DNA of 64,000 bases from positions 1 to 64,000 of the forward strand of contig SPJV01000076.1 in the NCBI GenBank assembly GCA_006844765.1. The letters are read 5' to 3'. This document shows, piece after piece, positions 26,770 to 36,471 of this stretch. A program made the translations under genes and the position numbers. The notes under the pieces are model-generated. The model did not search any database and was not told where the DNA came from. It was given only the letters and a program-made list of their open reading frames with translations. The DNA comes from Alphaproteobacteria bacterium. Lineage in GTDB: Bacteria > Pseudomonadota > Alphaproteobacteria > UBA8366 > Aestuariispiraceae. Position 1 is the first letter of the stretch. Every line of letters begins with the position of its first letter.

Positions 26770-27198
26770 TCAGTCCAATAAAGACACGCCTTTGGCTGCA
26801 GCGTCCTGCAGGCCCTTGGCGTGTTTGGGCAGCGTATCATTGACCGTGACCCAGGGCAGACGTTCCGACCAGAAGATATGGGCGGTTGGAACATAGATGC
26901 CCGGATCATTCAGGGTAACGGCATAAACATGGGTTTCGTCCGGAAAGACTTCACTCTCGAAGGAAAGGGGTGATCCGCAGCCCTCGCAGAAGCTCCGCAC
27001 GACCTTTTCAGAGGAGCGATAGCATTTTCGCGGTCCCGACCAGACGACTGCCGCGCGGGGGAGACCCAGCCAACTAACATAGTCGGATGAGGCAACCCGC
27101 CGGCAATCCTCGCAGTGGCACATCGCACCCCATAATGGCTCAGCCTGTGCAGACCAGGTAACGGAACCGCAACCACATCTACCAGCCAAGTCAGGCAT
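26770..27198 (-). CDS. GFA family zinc protein (glutathione-dependent formaldehyde-activating-like)
   Basis: A 142-residue GFA-domain protein. Zinc ligands are seen in CGCGSVTW (near residue 8), CHCEDCRR (27-34) and FCEGCGSPL. The founding member Gfa was proposed to speed S-hydroxymethylglutathione formation, although that activity is debated. Lying between frmA and fghA on the same strand, a role in formaldehyde handling is reasonable. It is separated from frmA by 67 bases. Confidence 0.9.
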   Translation of the reverse strand: MPDLAGRCGCGSVTWSAQAEPLWGAMCHCEDCRRVASSDYVSWLGLPRAAVVWSGPRKCYRSSEKVVRSFCEGCGSPLSFESEVFPDETHVYAVTLNDPGIYVPTAHIFWSERLPWVTVNDTLPKHAKGLQDAAAKGVSLLD

Positions 27199-27265
27199 GC
27201 CTTCCCTCCAACAGCACTGGTCGTCGTCCGGGGGAGGAGCGTAAAGGCCCGCGCCCGATCCGGTT

Positions 27266-28378
27266 TTAGTCGAACATCACGACAGAGCGGATGCTTTCAC
27301 CCGAATGCATCAGGTCAAAGGCCTTGTTGATGTCGTTCAGTGGCATGGTGTGGGTGATCATCGGATCGATTTCGATCTTGCCATCCATGTACCAGTCGAC
27401 GATTTGCGGCACTTCGGTTCGACCGCGGGCCCCACCGAAAGCCGTGCCGCGCCATGATCGGCCGGTAACCAGCTGGAACGGGCGGGTGGAGATTTCCTGA
27501 CCTGCACCGGCGACGCCGATGATGATGCTTTCACCCCAGCCTTTGTGGCAGCATTCCAGCGCCTGACGCATCGTATCGGTCCGGCCAATGCATTCGAAGC
27601 TGTAATCAGCGCCACCCTTGGTCAGGTCGACCAGATAGGGCACCAGATCGCCTTCAACTTCACTCGGATTCACGAAATGGGTCATGCCGAAGCGTTCCGC
27701 CATTTCTTTCTTCGACGGGTTCAGATCGACACCGACAATCATATTCGCGCCGGCCAACCGAGCGCCCTGGATGACGTTCAGGCCGATGCCGCCCAGTCCG
27801 AAGACAACGACATTGGAGCCGATTTCAACTTTCGCCGTGTTGATGACGGCACCGATCCCGGTGGTGACACCGCAGCCGATATAGCAAATCTTATCGAAAG
27901 GTGCATCTTCGCGGACTTTGGCGAGCGCGATTTCCGGCAGAACCGTGTGGTTGGAGAAGGTGGAGCAACCCATATAATGCAGGATCTGCTCACCATTGAT
28001 GGAGAAGCGCGAGCTACCATCCGGCATCAGGCCTTGGCCCTGGGTTTCGCGGATTGCCTGACACAGATTGGTCTTGGGGTTCAGGCAGTAATCGCATTCC
28101 CGGCATTCCGGTGTGTAGAGCGGGATAACGTGGTCGCCGGGCTTCAGGGAGGTCACGCCTGCGCCGACTTCGACCACAACACCGGCGCCTTCATGGCCCA
28201 GGATCGCGGGAAACGCACCTTCGGGATCCGCGCCGGATCGGGTGAATTCATCGGTGTGGCAGACCCCAGTCGCCTTCATTTCGACCATGACTTCACCAGC
28301 TTGCGGACCTTGGATATCGACTTCTTCAATCGACAATGGCTTTCCGGCTTCAAAAGCGACGGCAGCGCGGGTTTTCAT
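27266..28378 (-). CDS. frmA: S-(hydroxymethyl)glutathione dehydrogenase / class III alcohol dehydrogenase
   Basis: A 370-residue zinc-dependent dehydrogenase that oxidises S-hydroxymethylglutathione with NAD. Catalytic zinc ligands are Cys40 (GVCHTDEF), His in LGHEGAGVV and Cys in CYIGCGVTTG. The structural zinc loop is CRECDYCLNPKTNLC, and the NAD site is VFGLGGIGLNVIQGARLAGA. Phrases such as KTRAAVAFEAGKPLSIEEVD and the C-terminal HSGESIRSVVMFD are typical of class III enzymes. It leads the frmA-GFA-fghA-DUF427-queF series. Confidence 0.96.
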   Translation of the reverse strand: MKTRAAVAFEAGKPLSIEEVDIQGPQAGEVMVEMKATGVCHTDEFTRSGADPEGAFPAILGHEGAGVVVEVGAGVTSLKPGDHVIPLYTPECRECDYCLNPKTNLCQAIRETQGQGLMPDGSSRFSINGEQILHYMGCSTFSNHTVLPEIALAKVREDAPFDKICYIGCGVTTGIGAVINTAKVEIGSNVVVFGLGGIGLNVIQGARLAGANMIVGVDLNPSKKEMAERFGMTHFVNPSEVEGDLVPYLVDLTKGGADYSFECIGRTDTMRQALECCHKGWGESIIIGVAGAGQEISTRPFQLVTGRSWRGTAFGGARGRTEVPQIVDWYMDGKIEIDPMITHTMPLNDINKAFDLMHSGESIRSVVMFD

Positions 28379-28490
28379 TGCAGCTACTCCCCTGACAATG
28401 GGTTAGATAAGGTGGCTAGAAACTGCCAGTGACGCGGCGTATCGGCAAGCCTGAATGCGCCACATTCAAATCACGTGGGTCTCGGTCAAA

Positions 28491-31049
28491 TCACGAGGGT
28501 CTGGGATGAATGCGTTCTGCCGGAAAGGTCAGGGTGACGGTGGTCCCAATCCCGGATTTGCTGTCGATCTGCAGTTTTCCGGAAAGCAGCCTCATGAAGC
28601 TCAGGCATAAATGCAGCCCCAGACCGGTCCCCTCCACATGTTTGTTGTGTTCTCGATTCAACCGCTCAAATGGTTCCGTGACCCTTTTGACTTCGTCAGC
28701 GCTCATACCGATACCGGTATCGATTACCTTCACAAGCATCTCACCCTGGCTGGTGACTTGTGCCGTTAACCGGATCGTGCCGCCTTTGTCGGAATATTTT
28801 ATCGCGTTGGAGAGGAGATTGTTGAAAATCTGCGTCAGCACGCGTTCATCGGCATAGAGTGTCTGCAGATCGTCTGGAATTTCGGATCTTATTGTGATGC
28901 CGCGTGGTGACGCCAATATCGCGCAGCCATGGATGGTGCGGTTGACCACCGCGGAAAGATCAACCTCTTCCTCATCCAGGACATACTTTCCGGCCTCAAT
29001 TTTTGAGAGATCCAGAATGTCGTTAATCAAACTGACCAGCAACTCGCCGCTTTGGTAAATGTCATTGGCGTAGTCCCGGTATTGCGGGTTTTCAATCGGG
29101 CCAACGGATTGTGAGCGCATCATGTCGCTGAACCCCATAATGACATTCAAGGGAGTCCGTAGATCGTGGCTCATCAGGGCGAGAAACTCAGACTTCATGC
29201 GGTTTGCGCGCTCTGCTTGTTGTTTGGAATGAACAAGCCAGGCGAAAGGGATCAAGATCAGAGTTCCAATACCAATGAGCCATGGCAGAATATCATTCAG
29301 GTCAAAGCCGCGCTCATATTGAACATTGATCCAATGGTTCAGGATATCCTGTCGACGTTCCGGCGATATGGTTGCTATCACTTTGTTTGCGATGGAAATT
29401 AGTTCTGGGTAGTCGCGGCGCGCCATAAGCCGGAGTTCACAAATAAGATCTGTTTCCCCCGAAATTTTCAGGTTGGTGAAACCATAACGATTGATCGCGT
29501 GTACCAGGGCCGGGGCGATATCGATATAGGCATAGGCTTCACCGTTTGAGACTGCTTGCAGCCCATCGCGGATATTGTCGCTCGGTAGATAGTTCAGATG
29601 CGGGTAGGCCTCTCGCATCATTTGGTGCGCGGTGAAATTGCGGCCTATCGCGATCGTCTTGCCGTCCAATCGGCTGATGTCAGGAATGAAGTGCTCCTCC
29701 TTCGATGTCGCGATGGCGAGCGGAAAACTGGCATAGGGCTCTGAGAACAGGGCGTACTTGCGCCGTTGCGGGGTGTCTCCGACACTGAAAGCTAAGTCCT
29801 GACGTTTCTCCTGAATATCCTCCAACTCGCGGGAGAAATTATCATAAAGGTTAACGTCGTATTTCAGGCCGGCGCGGGTGGCGATTTCCTTCCAGAAGTC
29901 ATAGCCGATCCCGGCTACAGCGCCGGTCTGTTCGCTGACAAAGGCAAAGGGGGGCCAATTGGTGGTAGTCGCAACGGCGACGACTTTGCTTTCGATGAAC
30001 GCATGCTCTTCGGGTGTAAACCGGGCCGGTCGTTCTTCGGGAGCGAGCGCGCCAGTCCAGACAAAACCCTCAACAGGCTTGTTCGTGAGCGAAACCCCCA
30101 TCAGCCGAAAGGCATTGGCCAGATCATTCAAACGGGAAACTTCAATCTGGCCCAGCGGGATGTCGCGGACCATGGCTCGTTTGCGGAGCTCCTTGCCCTC
30201 ATATATCAGCGCTTCGACGCTCTTGTTCTGCTCATTATATTTCTCATGAATGAGTTTTGCTGTTTCTTCGATATTGTCGAAGGCATGCATAAATCCCCGC
30301 AGGGTTGCTTTGCGAAAACGCGCAACGCGCTGTGGATTTTCCTCAGCTTCTTTCGCCGTTGTGAATAGAATATTCTCGTAGAATGACAGACCGAGTTTTC
30401 CTGGATCGAATACCTGGAACGGGATCCCCCGCTGTGACAACTCAAACGGTTCGTTTCCGATATAGGCAGTCATGGCATCGGTCTTGCCGGAAATCAGGTC
30501 GTCGAGATTATAGCTATGCTGTTGCAGTTCGAAGTCGTTCAGCCCGATATTCTGAGAGAACATCAATGCCCTGATAGGGACAGAACTCAATGCATCGCCG
30601 CCGATCATAATTCGTCGGCCTTCAAGGTCTTTGGGCGCTTTGAGGGTTGGCTCGTCCCGCGCAATCAGGACAAGCGGCGAGTCTTGGAAGAGGGCGGCCA
30701 AAGCGACAATGGGCTCACCGCGATAGAAGTCCGCGAGGATGGAAGAGTAGTTGACGCCAAACTCAGCCTCTCCGTTGAGGACGGTTGCAACGACATCGGT
30801 TTCCCCAGTGCGATGAGGCAGGATGTCTAGCGCCAAACCGACCTCTTCATAGAAGCCGTATTCCTTGGCGACATAAAATCCGGCGAATTCGAATTGCTCC
30901 AGCCAATGCGCCTGAATGCGCACTCTATCAAGCTCTTGCGATTTTGTCGGTGTAACCACAGTAAAGAGCAGGATGGGCAAGAAAGCCACGAGGCCAAGCA
31001 GCCGGAATAGACCGTCGCCTCTGAGCCCTGTCTTACGGCAAAACACCAT
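28491..31049 (-). CDS. Sensor histidine kinase with NMT1/THI5-like and SBP_bac_3-like periplasmic domains
   Basis: An 852-residue protein from ATG 31049 (AGGA six bases upstream; a TTG at 31076 is less likely). Order: signal/anchor segment (LFRLLGLVAFLPILLF), an NMT1/THI5-like binding domain (WLEQFEFAGFYVAKEYGFYEE), a type-3 solute-binding domain (WPPFAFVSEQTGAVAGIGYDFW), one membrane helix, then the kinase. The H-box ALMSHDLRTPLNVI has its His near residue 628. The N-box is IFNNLLSNAIKYSD, with G-boxes DTGIGMS and GTGLGLHL. It probably senses a small ligand such as a pyrimidine/thiamine precursor or amino acid, which is only an inference. No response regulator is adjacent and there is no receiver domain. 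Confidence 0.9.
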   Translation of the reverse strand: MVFCRKTGLRGDGLFRLLGLVAFLPILLFTVVTPTKSQELDRVRIQAHWLEQFEFAGFYVAKEYGFYEEVGLALDILPHRTGETDVVATVLNGEAEFGVNYSSILADFYRGEPIVALAALFQDSPLVLIARDEPTLKAPKDLEGRRIMIGGDALSSVPIRALMFSQNIGLNDFELQQHSYNLDDLISGKTDAMTAYIGNEPFELSQRGIPFQVFDPGKLGLSFYENILFTTAKEAEENPQRVARFRKATLRGFMHAFDNIEETAKLIHEKYNEQNKSVEALIYEGKELRKRAMVRDIPLGQIEVSRLNDLANAFRLMGVSLTNKPVEGFVWTGALAPEERPARFTPEEHAFIESKVVAVATTTNWPPFAFVSEQTGAVAGIGYDFWKEIATRAGLKYDVNLYDNFSRELEDIQEKRQDLAFSVGDTPQRRKYALFSEPYASFPLAIATSKEEHFIPDISRLDGKTIAIGRNFTAHQMMREAYPHLNYLPSDNIRDGLQAVSNGEAYAYIDIAPALVHAINRYGFTNLKISGETDLICELRLMARRDYPELISIANKVIATISPERRQDILNHWINVQYERGFDLNDILPWLIGIGTLILIPFAWLVHSKQQAERANRMKSEFLALMSHDLRTPLNVIMGFSDMMRSQSVGPIENPQYRDYANDIYQSGELLVSLINDILDLSKIEAGKYVLDEEEVDLSAVVNRTIHGCAILASPRGITIRSEIPDDLQTLYADERVLTQIFNNLLSNAIKYSDKGGTIRLTAQVTSQGEMLVKVIDTGIGMSADEVKRVTEPFERLNREHNKHVEGTGLGLHLCLSFMRLLSGKLQIDSKSGIGTTVTLTFPAERIHPRPS

Positions 31050-31115
31050 CTGATTTCCTAGTTTAAACGCATCCAAATGCTCTCAAATATTCACGTAAGG
31101 TGCAAGCAGGGTATT

Positions 31116-32252
31116 TCACAGCGCTGCGTAGGTTGCATCGATCAAGCGCAAACGCCGGGGATCCGGATCGGGATCGAAACCACGCATATGGTTTGTCGTG
31201 AAGGCAAAGCCGACACGGGCGTCAGGATCAGCGAAAGCGCAAGTGCCGCCCCATCCAGTATGTCCAAAACTCGATTGGGAGAGGGTTTCTCCAAGGGCTG
31301 GGTCTTTCAGCCTGTAACCAGCGGCGAAGCTGGTCGGCAGGTCAAAACTTGCTTCCAGATCGTCAAATCTGGGGCGAACGGCTTCGGCAAGCGTCTCGCC
31401 GGAAAGCAAGCGATGACTGTCAATTTCTCCGCCTTGCGCCAGGGCGCCATAAATCCGTGCCAAGGCGCGGGCATTTGCCTGACCGTTTGCTCCGGGGCTT
31501 TCTGCTGCTCGCCATTCGCGGTGGTTGGGGATTTCCGCGTCGATCTCAGGATTATGCAGCCCTTGATCATAGGGCGTTTCCCGCAGCGCATCGACCCAAT
31601 CATAGACGCCGGGGCCGGGGACAATCTCGGCCGCGCGGTGGTCTTCCGATTCCGGCAAGCCGAGGAATAAGTCATTTCCAATCCCGAGTGGCCCGGCGAT
31701 CTCTTTTGCAAAGAAGCGGCCCGGCATGGCGTCCGTGACGCGGCGGATCGGTTCGCCGGCGAGATAGCCATAGCTGACGGCATGATAGACGCAGCGGCTG
31801 CCTGGCTCCCACAAGGGCGCCATGTCAGCCAAGGTTTCGACATAGGGAAACCAGTCGTAAAGGCCGGCATAAGGCAATGCCCTATCCAAACCGTTCAATC
31901 CCGCTTGATGCGATAAGGCGAGGTCTAGGGTGATCGCCTCTTTCCCATTCGCCGCGAATTCCGGCCAGATATCGGCGATAGGCGCGTCGTAGCGTAGCAT
32001 GCCGCGTTCCACCAGCATGGCGATGGCCAGGGCCGTGACGCCCTTGGTCGCGGACCAGATATTGACCAGTGTATCTTCCTGCCATGGGCGCGTCTTCGCC
32101 GCATCGGCATGGCCGCCCCAAAGGTCCGCTACCTTTCGCCCGTCCACATAGACTGACACTGCGGCGCCATGCTCCAACCCGTCGGCAAAGCAGCTTTCAA
32201 AGGCATCCCGAAGTTTGGAAAAGGCCGGATCAAAAGTCCCGTAAACGGCCAT
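31116..32252 (-). CDS. Serine hydrolase, beta-lactamase/EstB-like family
   Basis: A 378-residue class C beta-lactamase-fold hydrolase. The SxxK nucleophile is in WSATKGVTAL, the Tyr motif in YHAVSYGYLAGE, and the third-element HxG in SFGHTGWGG. There is no signal peptide, so it is a cytoplasmic EstB-type esterase rather than a secreted beta-lactamase. The ATG at 32252 has GGGAG upstream. It follows the peroxiredoxin gene by 34 bases and is probably in its operon. The substrate is unknown. Confidence 0.87.
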   Translation of the reverse strand: MAVYGTFDPAFSKLRDAFESCFADGLEHGAAVSVYVDGRKVADLWGGHADAAKTRPWQEDTLVNIWSATKGVTALAIAMLVERGMLRYDAPIADIWPEFAANGKEAITLDLALSHQAGLNGLDRALPYAGLYDWFPYVETLADMAPLWEPGSRCVYHAVSYGYLAGEPIRRVTDAMPGRFFAKEIAGPLGIGNDLFLGLPESEDHRAAEIVPGPGVYDWVDALRETPYDQGLHNPEIDAEIPNHREWRAAESPGANGQANARALARIYGALAQGGEIDSHRLLSGETLAEAVRPRFDDLEASFDLPTSFAAGYRLKDPALGETLSQSSFGHTGWGGTCAFADPDARVGFAFTTNHMRGFDPDPDPRRLRLIDATYAAL

Positions 32253-32286
32253 CAATCATCTCCCCACGTCGATCCTTGGGAAGAGG

Positions 32287-32850
32287 CTAGCGGTTAACTT
32301 TCAACCAGTCCACAACATCCCCCGCATTTCGATCCGGTGGGAAGATGGGATAGAAGACCTTCGTGATTTTGCCATCGTGAAGGATCATGGTCAGGCGTTT
32401 CAAAAGGCGCATGCCGGATGTCTCGAAGCTGGGCAGCGCCAATGCTTCGGTCAGTTTGAACGTCTGGTCTGACAACAGCGGGAAGGGCAGATGCAGGCGC
32501 TCAACGGCCTCGCGCTGATAGGCGGTGTCCTGCGTCGAAAGTCCATAGAGGGCCTTTACACCAAGATCCCTTAGCTCTGCGAAATGATCCCGGAAAGCGC
32601 AAGACTGTGGAGTACAGCCCCGCGCACCGGGTATCATGTCCCAACCTTCCGGTAAGGCTTGGTCCGGGCGGCCGGTGCGGGGGTAGGCGTAGACCACCGT
32701 CAGCCCTGAGGTCGAAGAAAGATCGACCAATGTGCCATCTGTTGCCGGTAGGGTGAGTACCGGCATTGTCATCCCGAGCAGATGGTCGGTGTCCTCGTCG
32801 TCCTTTGGTGCGGGGATCGCCGACCAGTCGACGTCGGTCAGGTTTTGCAT
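32287..32850 (-). CDS. Peroxiredoxin (AhpC/TSA-like)
   Basis: A 187-residue thioredoxin-fold peroxidase. The segment VVYAYPRTGRPDQALPEG leads to IPGARGCTPQSCAFRDHF, whose first Cys is the likely peroxidatic residue and the second, four residues later, a candidate resolving residue. The insertion between the YPRTG strand and the Cys helix marks a subgroup different from typical AhpC. Its ATG overlaps the molybdopterin oxidoreductase stop by one base (TAATG), so the two are translationally coupled. Confidence 0.83.
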   Translation of the reverse strand: MQNLTDVDWSAIPAPKDDEDTDHLLGMTMPVLTLPATDGTLVDLSSTSGLTVVYAYPRTGRPDQALPEGWDMIPGARGCTPQSCAFRDHFAELRDLGVKALYGLSTQDTAYQREAVERLHLPFPLLSDQTFKLTEALALPSFETSGMRLLKRLTMILHDGKITKVFYPIFPPDRNAGDVVDWLKVNR

Positions 32851-34892
32851 TACCGCACCGTTTCTACATCGACAAAGGTTTCGTTATAGCAGGCCCCGTC
32901 TTCGATATCGGTGCGCAGATCGGCAGTCATCAGTGCATTCACGGTCTCACCGGTCTCGCTATGTTTCAGCCACGTACCCTTTGGGGTGTAGAGGACGCCG
33001 GGGCGGACTGCATCGGTGATCCGCGCGCTTAGGGTCGTCTTACCCTTCTCGTTATGGACCAGCAGCGTATCCCCTTCGGCAATGCTCCGCGCCTCAGCGT
33101 CGACCGGATTAATCTCAACAATCTCCAATCCATCGGATTCGGGACAACCGCCGAAAGTCGCATTGGTGCGCTTGGAGGAGGAGGGGGAAATAATGGTCAG
33201 TGGATAGGTCCGCGCAACCGGCTCGAAGCGCGGCAGGCCATAGCCCCATTTGTCCTCCAGATCCTGACAGAAAAGCTCGATCTTGCCGGAGGGTGTTGCG
33301 GGGACAACGGTGTCGCACATCACCATCGGTGCGGCATTGGTGATGCTCATATCGAAGGCCTTGCCCAGCGGCAGGTCGCGGGGGCGCGTGCCGGACAGGC
33401 GGGGGTCTTGCTCATTCAAAGCCTGATCGATCAGGTCTTCATCAGAATCCGCAAACATCGGATCATCAAAGCCGAATTTGGCGGCAAGCCGGCGGAAGAT
33501 TTCCGTATTCGGCAGGCTATCTCCGACACAGGGGATGACAGGCGCGGCGCGCTGCAGATAGCTGTGTCCATAGGAGCCATAGATATCTGCGAACTCAAAA
33601 TGGCTGGCAGCCGGCAGGATCACATCGCAGTAGAGCATTGAATCGGTCATCGCGACATCAATGCCGGCAAGGAAGACATCTTCCTGGGACAAGGCCCGGC
33701 GCATCCGGTTCTGATCGGGATGTGTGGCGACCGGGTTGTGGTTATAGATCACCGCAGCGGCAATTGGTGTGTCGAGCGTCCGGTCTAACATCAACTTACC
33801 CAGATCAACGATATTCAGCGTCCGGGTGCCTTCGGGAATAAGGTCAGGGCGTTGCAGGCGGTCTGTGCTCTTCGGGATGGCGAGGCCGGGTTTTGCGATG
33901 ACCCCGGCGCCGATCCGTCCGTGATTTCCCGTGATGGCTTGCAAGGCCATGGCAGCGCGCAAACCGGAACCGCCACTGCGTCCCCGCTCTATCCCGTTGC
34001 CGACGGATACCGCGACCCGCTCTGCCTTTGCATACCAGGTTAAGAAGGTTTCAATGTCGGCAGCGTTCAAGCCACATTGGCTTTCCGCGTCGGCAAGACT
34101 GTACTGCCGGGCAGCCTGCATATAGGTATCGAAACTGTCGACCCATTGGCTGACAAATGCGTCATCGACAGCGCCGCGCGCTTCCAGTGCCGCGGCGGCG
34201 GCGAGGCCCAGGATGACATCGGTGCCGGGGGCGATATGCAGATGCAGATCCGCTTGTTCGGCAATCTTCGTTCGCTTCGGATCAATGACAATCAGTTTTG
34301 CGCCTTTGTCCCGCGCCGCCTTGATGACCCGCGCGAGATGGAGGTTAGAAACCGTGACATTGTTCCCCCAGACCACGATCAGGTCCGCATGCGCGGCCTG
34401 TTCCGGTGCCATGCCCGGCGCTGCGCCATAGAGGCTGGTATAGGCTGACCCGCGTACCGATCCGCAAAGTGGTCCGCGATTGATCAGGGAGGCACCGAGC
34501 TTGTAGAAAAAGCGGCGATCCATGGAACCGCCGGCGATTTCCCCATGCGGGCCGGCATAGTTGAAGGGGATGACCGATTGGGGGCCATGCGCCGCAATGG
34601 CTTTCGAAAGCCCGGCATGAACGCGGTCCAGTGCCTCGTCCCAGGAAATCTCGGTGAAGGCTCCTGTGCCCCGTGGCCCGGTGCGCAGCATAGGCTTGGT
34701 CAATCGCTCCGTGCCATGGACGAAATCCGGATAGGACTTCGTGATTTTGTCGCAGACCTTGCCGGCCGTATAGGGATTGCCATTAGAGCCGCGCACGGAC
34801 AGCACACGTTCCCCATCCGTTTTGACGGTCAGGCTGCAGGTATCCGGGCAGTCCAGCGGACAGACGCTCGGCTTCTCGACAATGGCTCCCAT
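32850..34892 (-). CDS. Molybdopterin oxidoreductase family protein
   Basis: A 680-residue DMSO-reductase-superfamily enzyme that binds a bis-pterin molybdenum cofactor. The N-terminal Fe-S motif is CPLDCPDTCSL with a fourth Cys in AGKVCDKI. Further features are GPLCGSVRGSAY, VVWGNNVTVSNLHLARVI, VIDPKRTKIAEQADLHL and the C-terminal dinucleotide-binding domain. There is no Tat signal, so it is cytoplasmic. The ATG at 34892 (MGAIVEKPSVCPLDC) places the cluster motif at the normal distance; the longer frame to 34952 lacks homology. Its substrate is unknown. It heads a unit with the peroxiredoxin and serine hydrolase genes. Confidence 0.92.
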   Translation of the reverse strand: MGAIVEKPSVCPLDCPDTCSLTVKTDGERVLSVRGSNGNPYTAGKVCDKITKSYPDFVHGTERLTKPMLRTGPRGTGAFTEISWDEALDRVHAGLSKAIAAHGPQSVIPFNYAGPHGEIAGGSMDRRFFYKLGASLINRGPLCGSVRGSAYTSLYGAAPGMAPEQAAHADLIVVWGNNVTVSNLHLARVIKAARDKGAKLIVIDPKRTKIAEQADLHLHIAPGTDVILGLAAAAALEARGAVDDAFVSQWVDSFDTYMQAARQYSLADAESQCGLNAADIETFLTWYAKAERVAVSVGNGIERGRSGGSGLRAAMALQAITGNHGRIGAGVIAKPGLAIPKSTDRLQRPDLIPEGTRTLNIVDLGKLMLDRTLDTPIAAAVIYNHNPVATHPDQNRMRRALSQEDVFLAGIDVAMTDSMLYCDVILPAASHFEFADIYGSYGHSYLQRAAPVIPCVGDSLPNTEIFRRLAAKFGFDDPMFADSDEDLIDQALNEQDPRLSGTRPRDLPLGKAFDMSITNAAPMVMCDTVVPATPSGKIELFCQDLEDKWGYGLPRFEPVARTYPLTIISPSSSKRTNATFGGCPESDGLEIVEINPVDAEARSIAEGDTLLVHNEKGKTTLSARITDAVRPGVLYTPKGTWLKHSETGETVNALMTADLRTDIEDGACYNETFVDVETVR

Positions 34893-35066
34893 GGGACTTC
34901 TCCAAAACTGTATCGGTGTGGAGGGTGGGAGGTAACACCTTAGTGGCCCCATCGAAAGTGCCGGATATAATTACTGAGTGGTGCCATTTAACGGAAACGC
35001 ATAAAACGGTTGATCAGAATTGAATTTGTTCTTTTCAAAACTCTTTATGTTCTTATTTTGATCATC

Positions 35067-36218
35067 ATGAAACGCAACTTTGTTCTCCCTAGGCCGCATG
35101 GCGAGATGCCTGAAGAGTCTTTACCGGATGTGCCGGTAAAGGGACGCGGGGCTGTGTCGAACCGGGTTGGCCGATTTGAGCGTGAAGAGCGCTTTGAAAC
35201 GGATGACGGCTGGCGGACGCCGGAGAGTGAAGCTCTGGAACGGGCGGAACGGCCGAAGCTTCGGACATCGCTTGGCGTGGATGCCGCCCGGACGATCATA
35301 GCGCGGAATGAAAGCCCTGATGTTCCCTTCGATCGTTCGATCAATCCCTATCGTGGGTGTGAACATGGCTGTGTCTATTGCTTCGCACGCCCGACCCACT
35401 CCTATTACGGTCTGTCGCCCGGGCTCGACTTTGAAACCAAGCTGTTCTGGAAACCGGATGCCGCTGCGCTTTTGCGCGAACAATTGTCCAAGCCGCGCTA
35501 TGCCCAGACGATTGCACCGATTGCGATAGGGACGAATACCGATCCCTATCAGCCGATAGAGCGGGAAAGACAGACAACACGGGAGATTCTCAAGGTCTTG
35601 CGAGAGTTCAATCATCCGGTGACGATTGTGACCAAGGGGGCGCTGGTACTGCGAGATTTGGATATCTTGAGCTCTATGGCGGAAGATGGCCTTGCGTCGG
35701 TTGCCCTTTCGCTGACGTCCCTCGACAACCGGCTTTCCCATGTGATGGAGCCACGAGCCTCTTCGCCCCGAAACCGTCTTAAAGCCATCGCAGGGTTGGC
35801 GGAGGCTGGCGTGCCGGCCTCTGTCATGACAGCCCCCATCCTGCCGGCAATCAATGACATGGAAATCGAAGACCTGTTACAGGCAGCCTGGGACGCTGGT
35901 GCGCGCCGGGCGGGTTACGTGTTGCTGCGTCTGCCGCTGGAAATTGCTGATCTGTTTGAAGAATGGCTGGAAGCGCATTTCCCGGACCGAAAGGACAAGG
36001 TGCTATCCCTCGTCCGGCAGACACGGGAAGGGGCGCTCTATAAATCCGATTGGGGGAAACGCTTAAAAGGGAGCGGCCCCTATGCGGCGTTGATCGCCAA
36101 ACGCTTTAGCTTGGCGCGCAAACGGATCGGCTATGACGCTGAAGCCCGAATGGATGGGTTGGATTGTTCTAAATTTGCCGTCCCACCCCAGGCGGGTGAC
36201 CAGCTCTCCCTGTTTTAA
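35067..36218 (+). CDS. PA0069-family radical SAM protein (SplB-like)
   Basis: A 383-residue radical SAM enzyme. The cluster motif is CEHGCVYCF (Cx3Cx2C) within INPYRGCEHGCVYCFARPTH. Nearby conserved segments are SYYGLSPGLDFETKLFWKP and IAIGTNTDPYQPIERERQ, matching the PA0069 family related to spore photoproduct lyase. The substrate is not established. The ATG at 35067 (MKRNFVLPRPHGEMP) was chosen over a TTG at 35010 that would add a hydrophobic peptide without homology. It is transcribed alone, divergent from the molybdopterin gene. Confidence 0.92.
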   Translation: MKRNFVLPRPHGEMPEESLPDVPVKGRGAVSNRVGRFEREERFETDDGWRTPESEALERAERPKLRTSLGVDAARTIIARNESPDVPFDRSINPYRGCEHGCVYCFARPTHSYYGLSPGLDFETKLFWKPDAAALLREQLSKPRYAQTIAPIAIGTNTDPYQPIERERQTTREILKVLREFNHPVTIVTKGALVLRDLDILSSMAEDGLASVALSLTSLDNRLSHVMEPRASSPRNRLKAIAGLAEAGVPASVMTAPILPAINDMEIEDLLQAAWDAGARRAGYVLLRLPLEIADLFEEWLEAHFPDRKDKVLSLVRQTREGALYKSDWGKRLKGSGPYAALIAKRFSLARKRIGYDAEARMDGLDCSKFAVPPQAGDQLSLF

Positions 36219-36323
36219 CAAATCAGAGAAAGCTGGTGCAGTCGTGAACAATTATGTCGAGGTCTTGGGGCTAGGTCGGAAGTTGGTTATCTTGGCCATC
36301 ACATTGAAGAAATTCATGCAATA

Positions 36324-36351
36324 TGCGCCAAAAGTTAAGGCGCAATTTTTT
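36324..36351 (+). terminator. Rho-independent terminator downstream of the radical SAM gene
   Basis: TGCGCC (36324-36329) pairs with GGCGCA (36339-36344) around a nine-base loop and is followed by a run of six T (36346-36351). It lies 105 bases after the radical SAM stop and 120 bases before the PqiA-like gene. Confidence 0.65.
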
Positions 36352-36471
36352 CGCTATTCGTCTCAAGCGCTTGTCACCATCTCTCAGGATCATTGTTAGC
36401 ATGCGCGGGGTTGCCCGAATCCCCGCAATCGGCGATACCGCAAGGCACAAGGATGAGGTTGGAACGAACAC

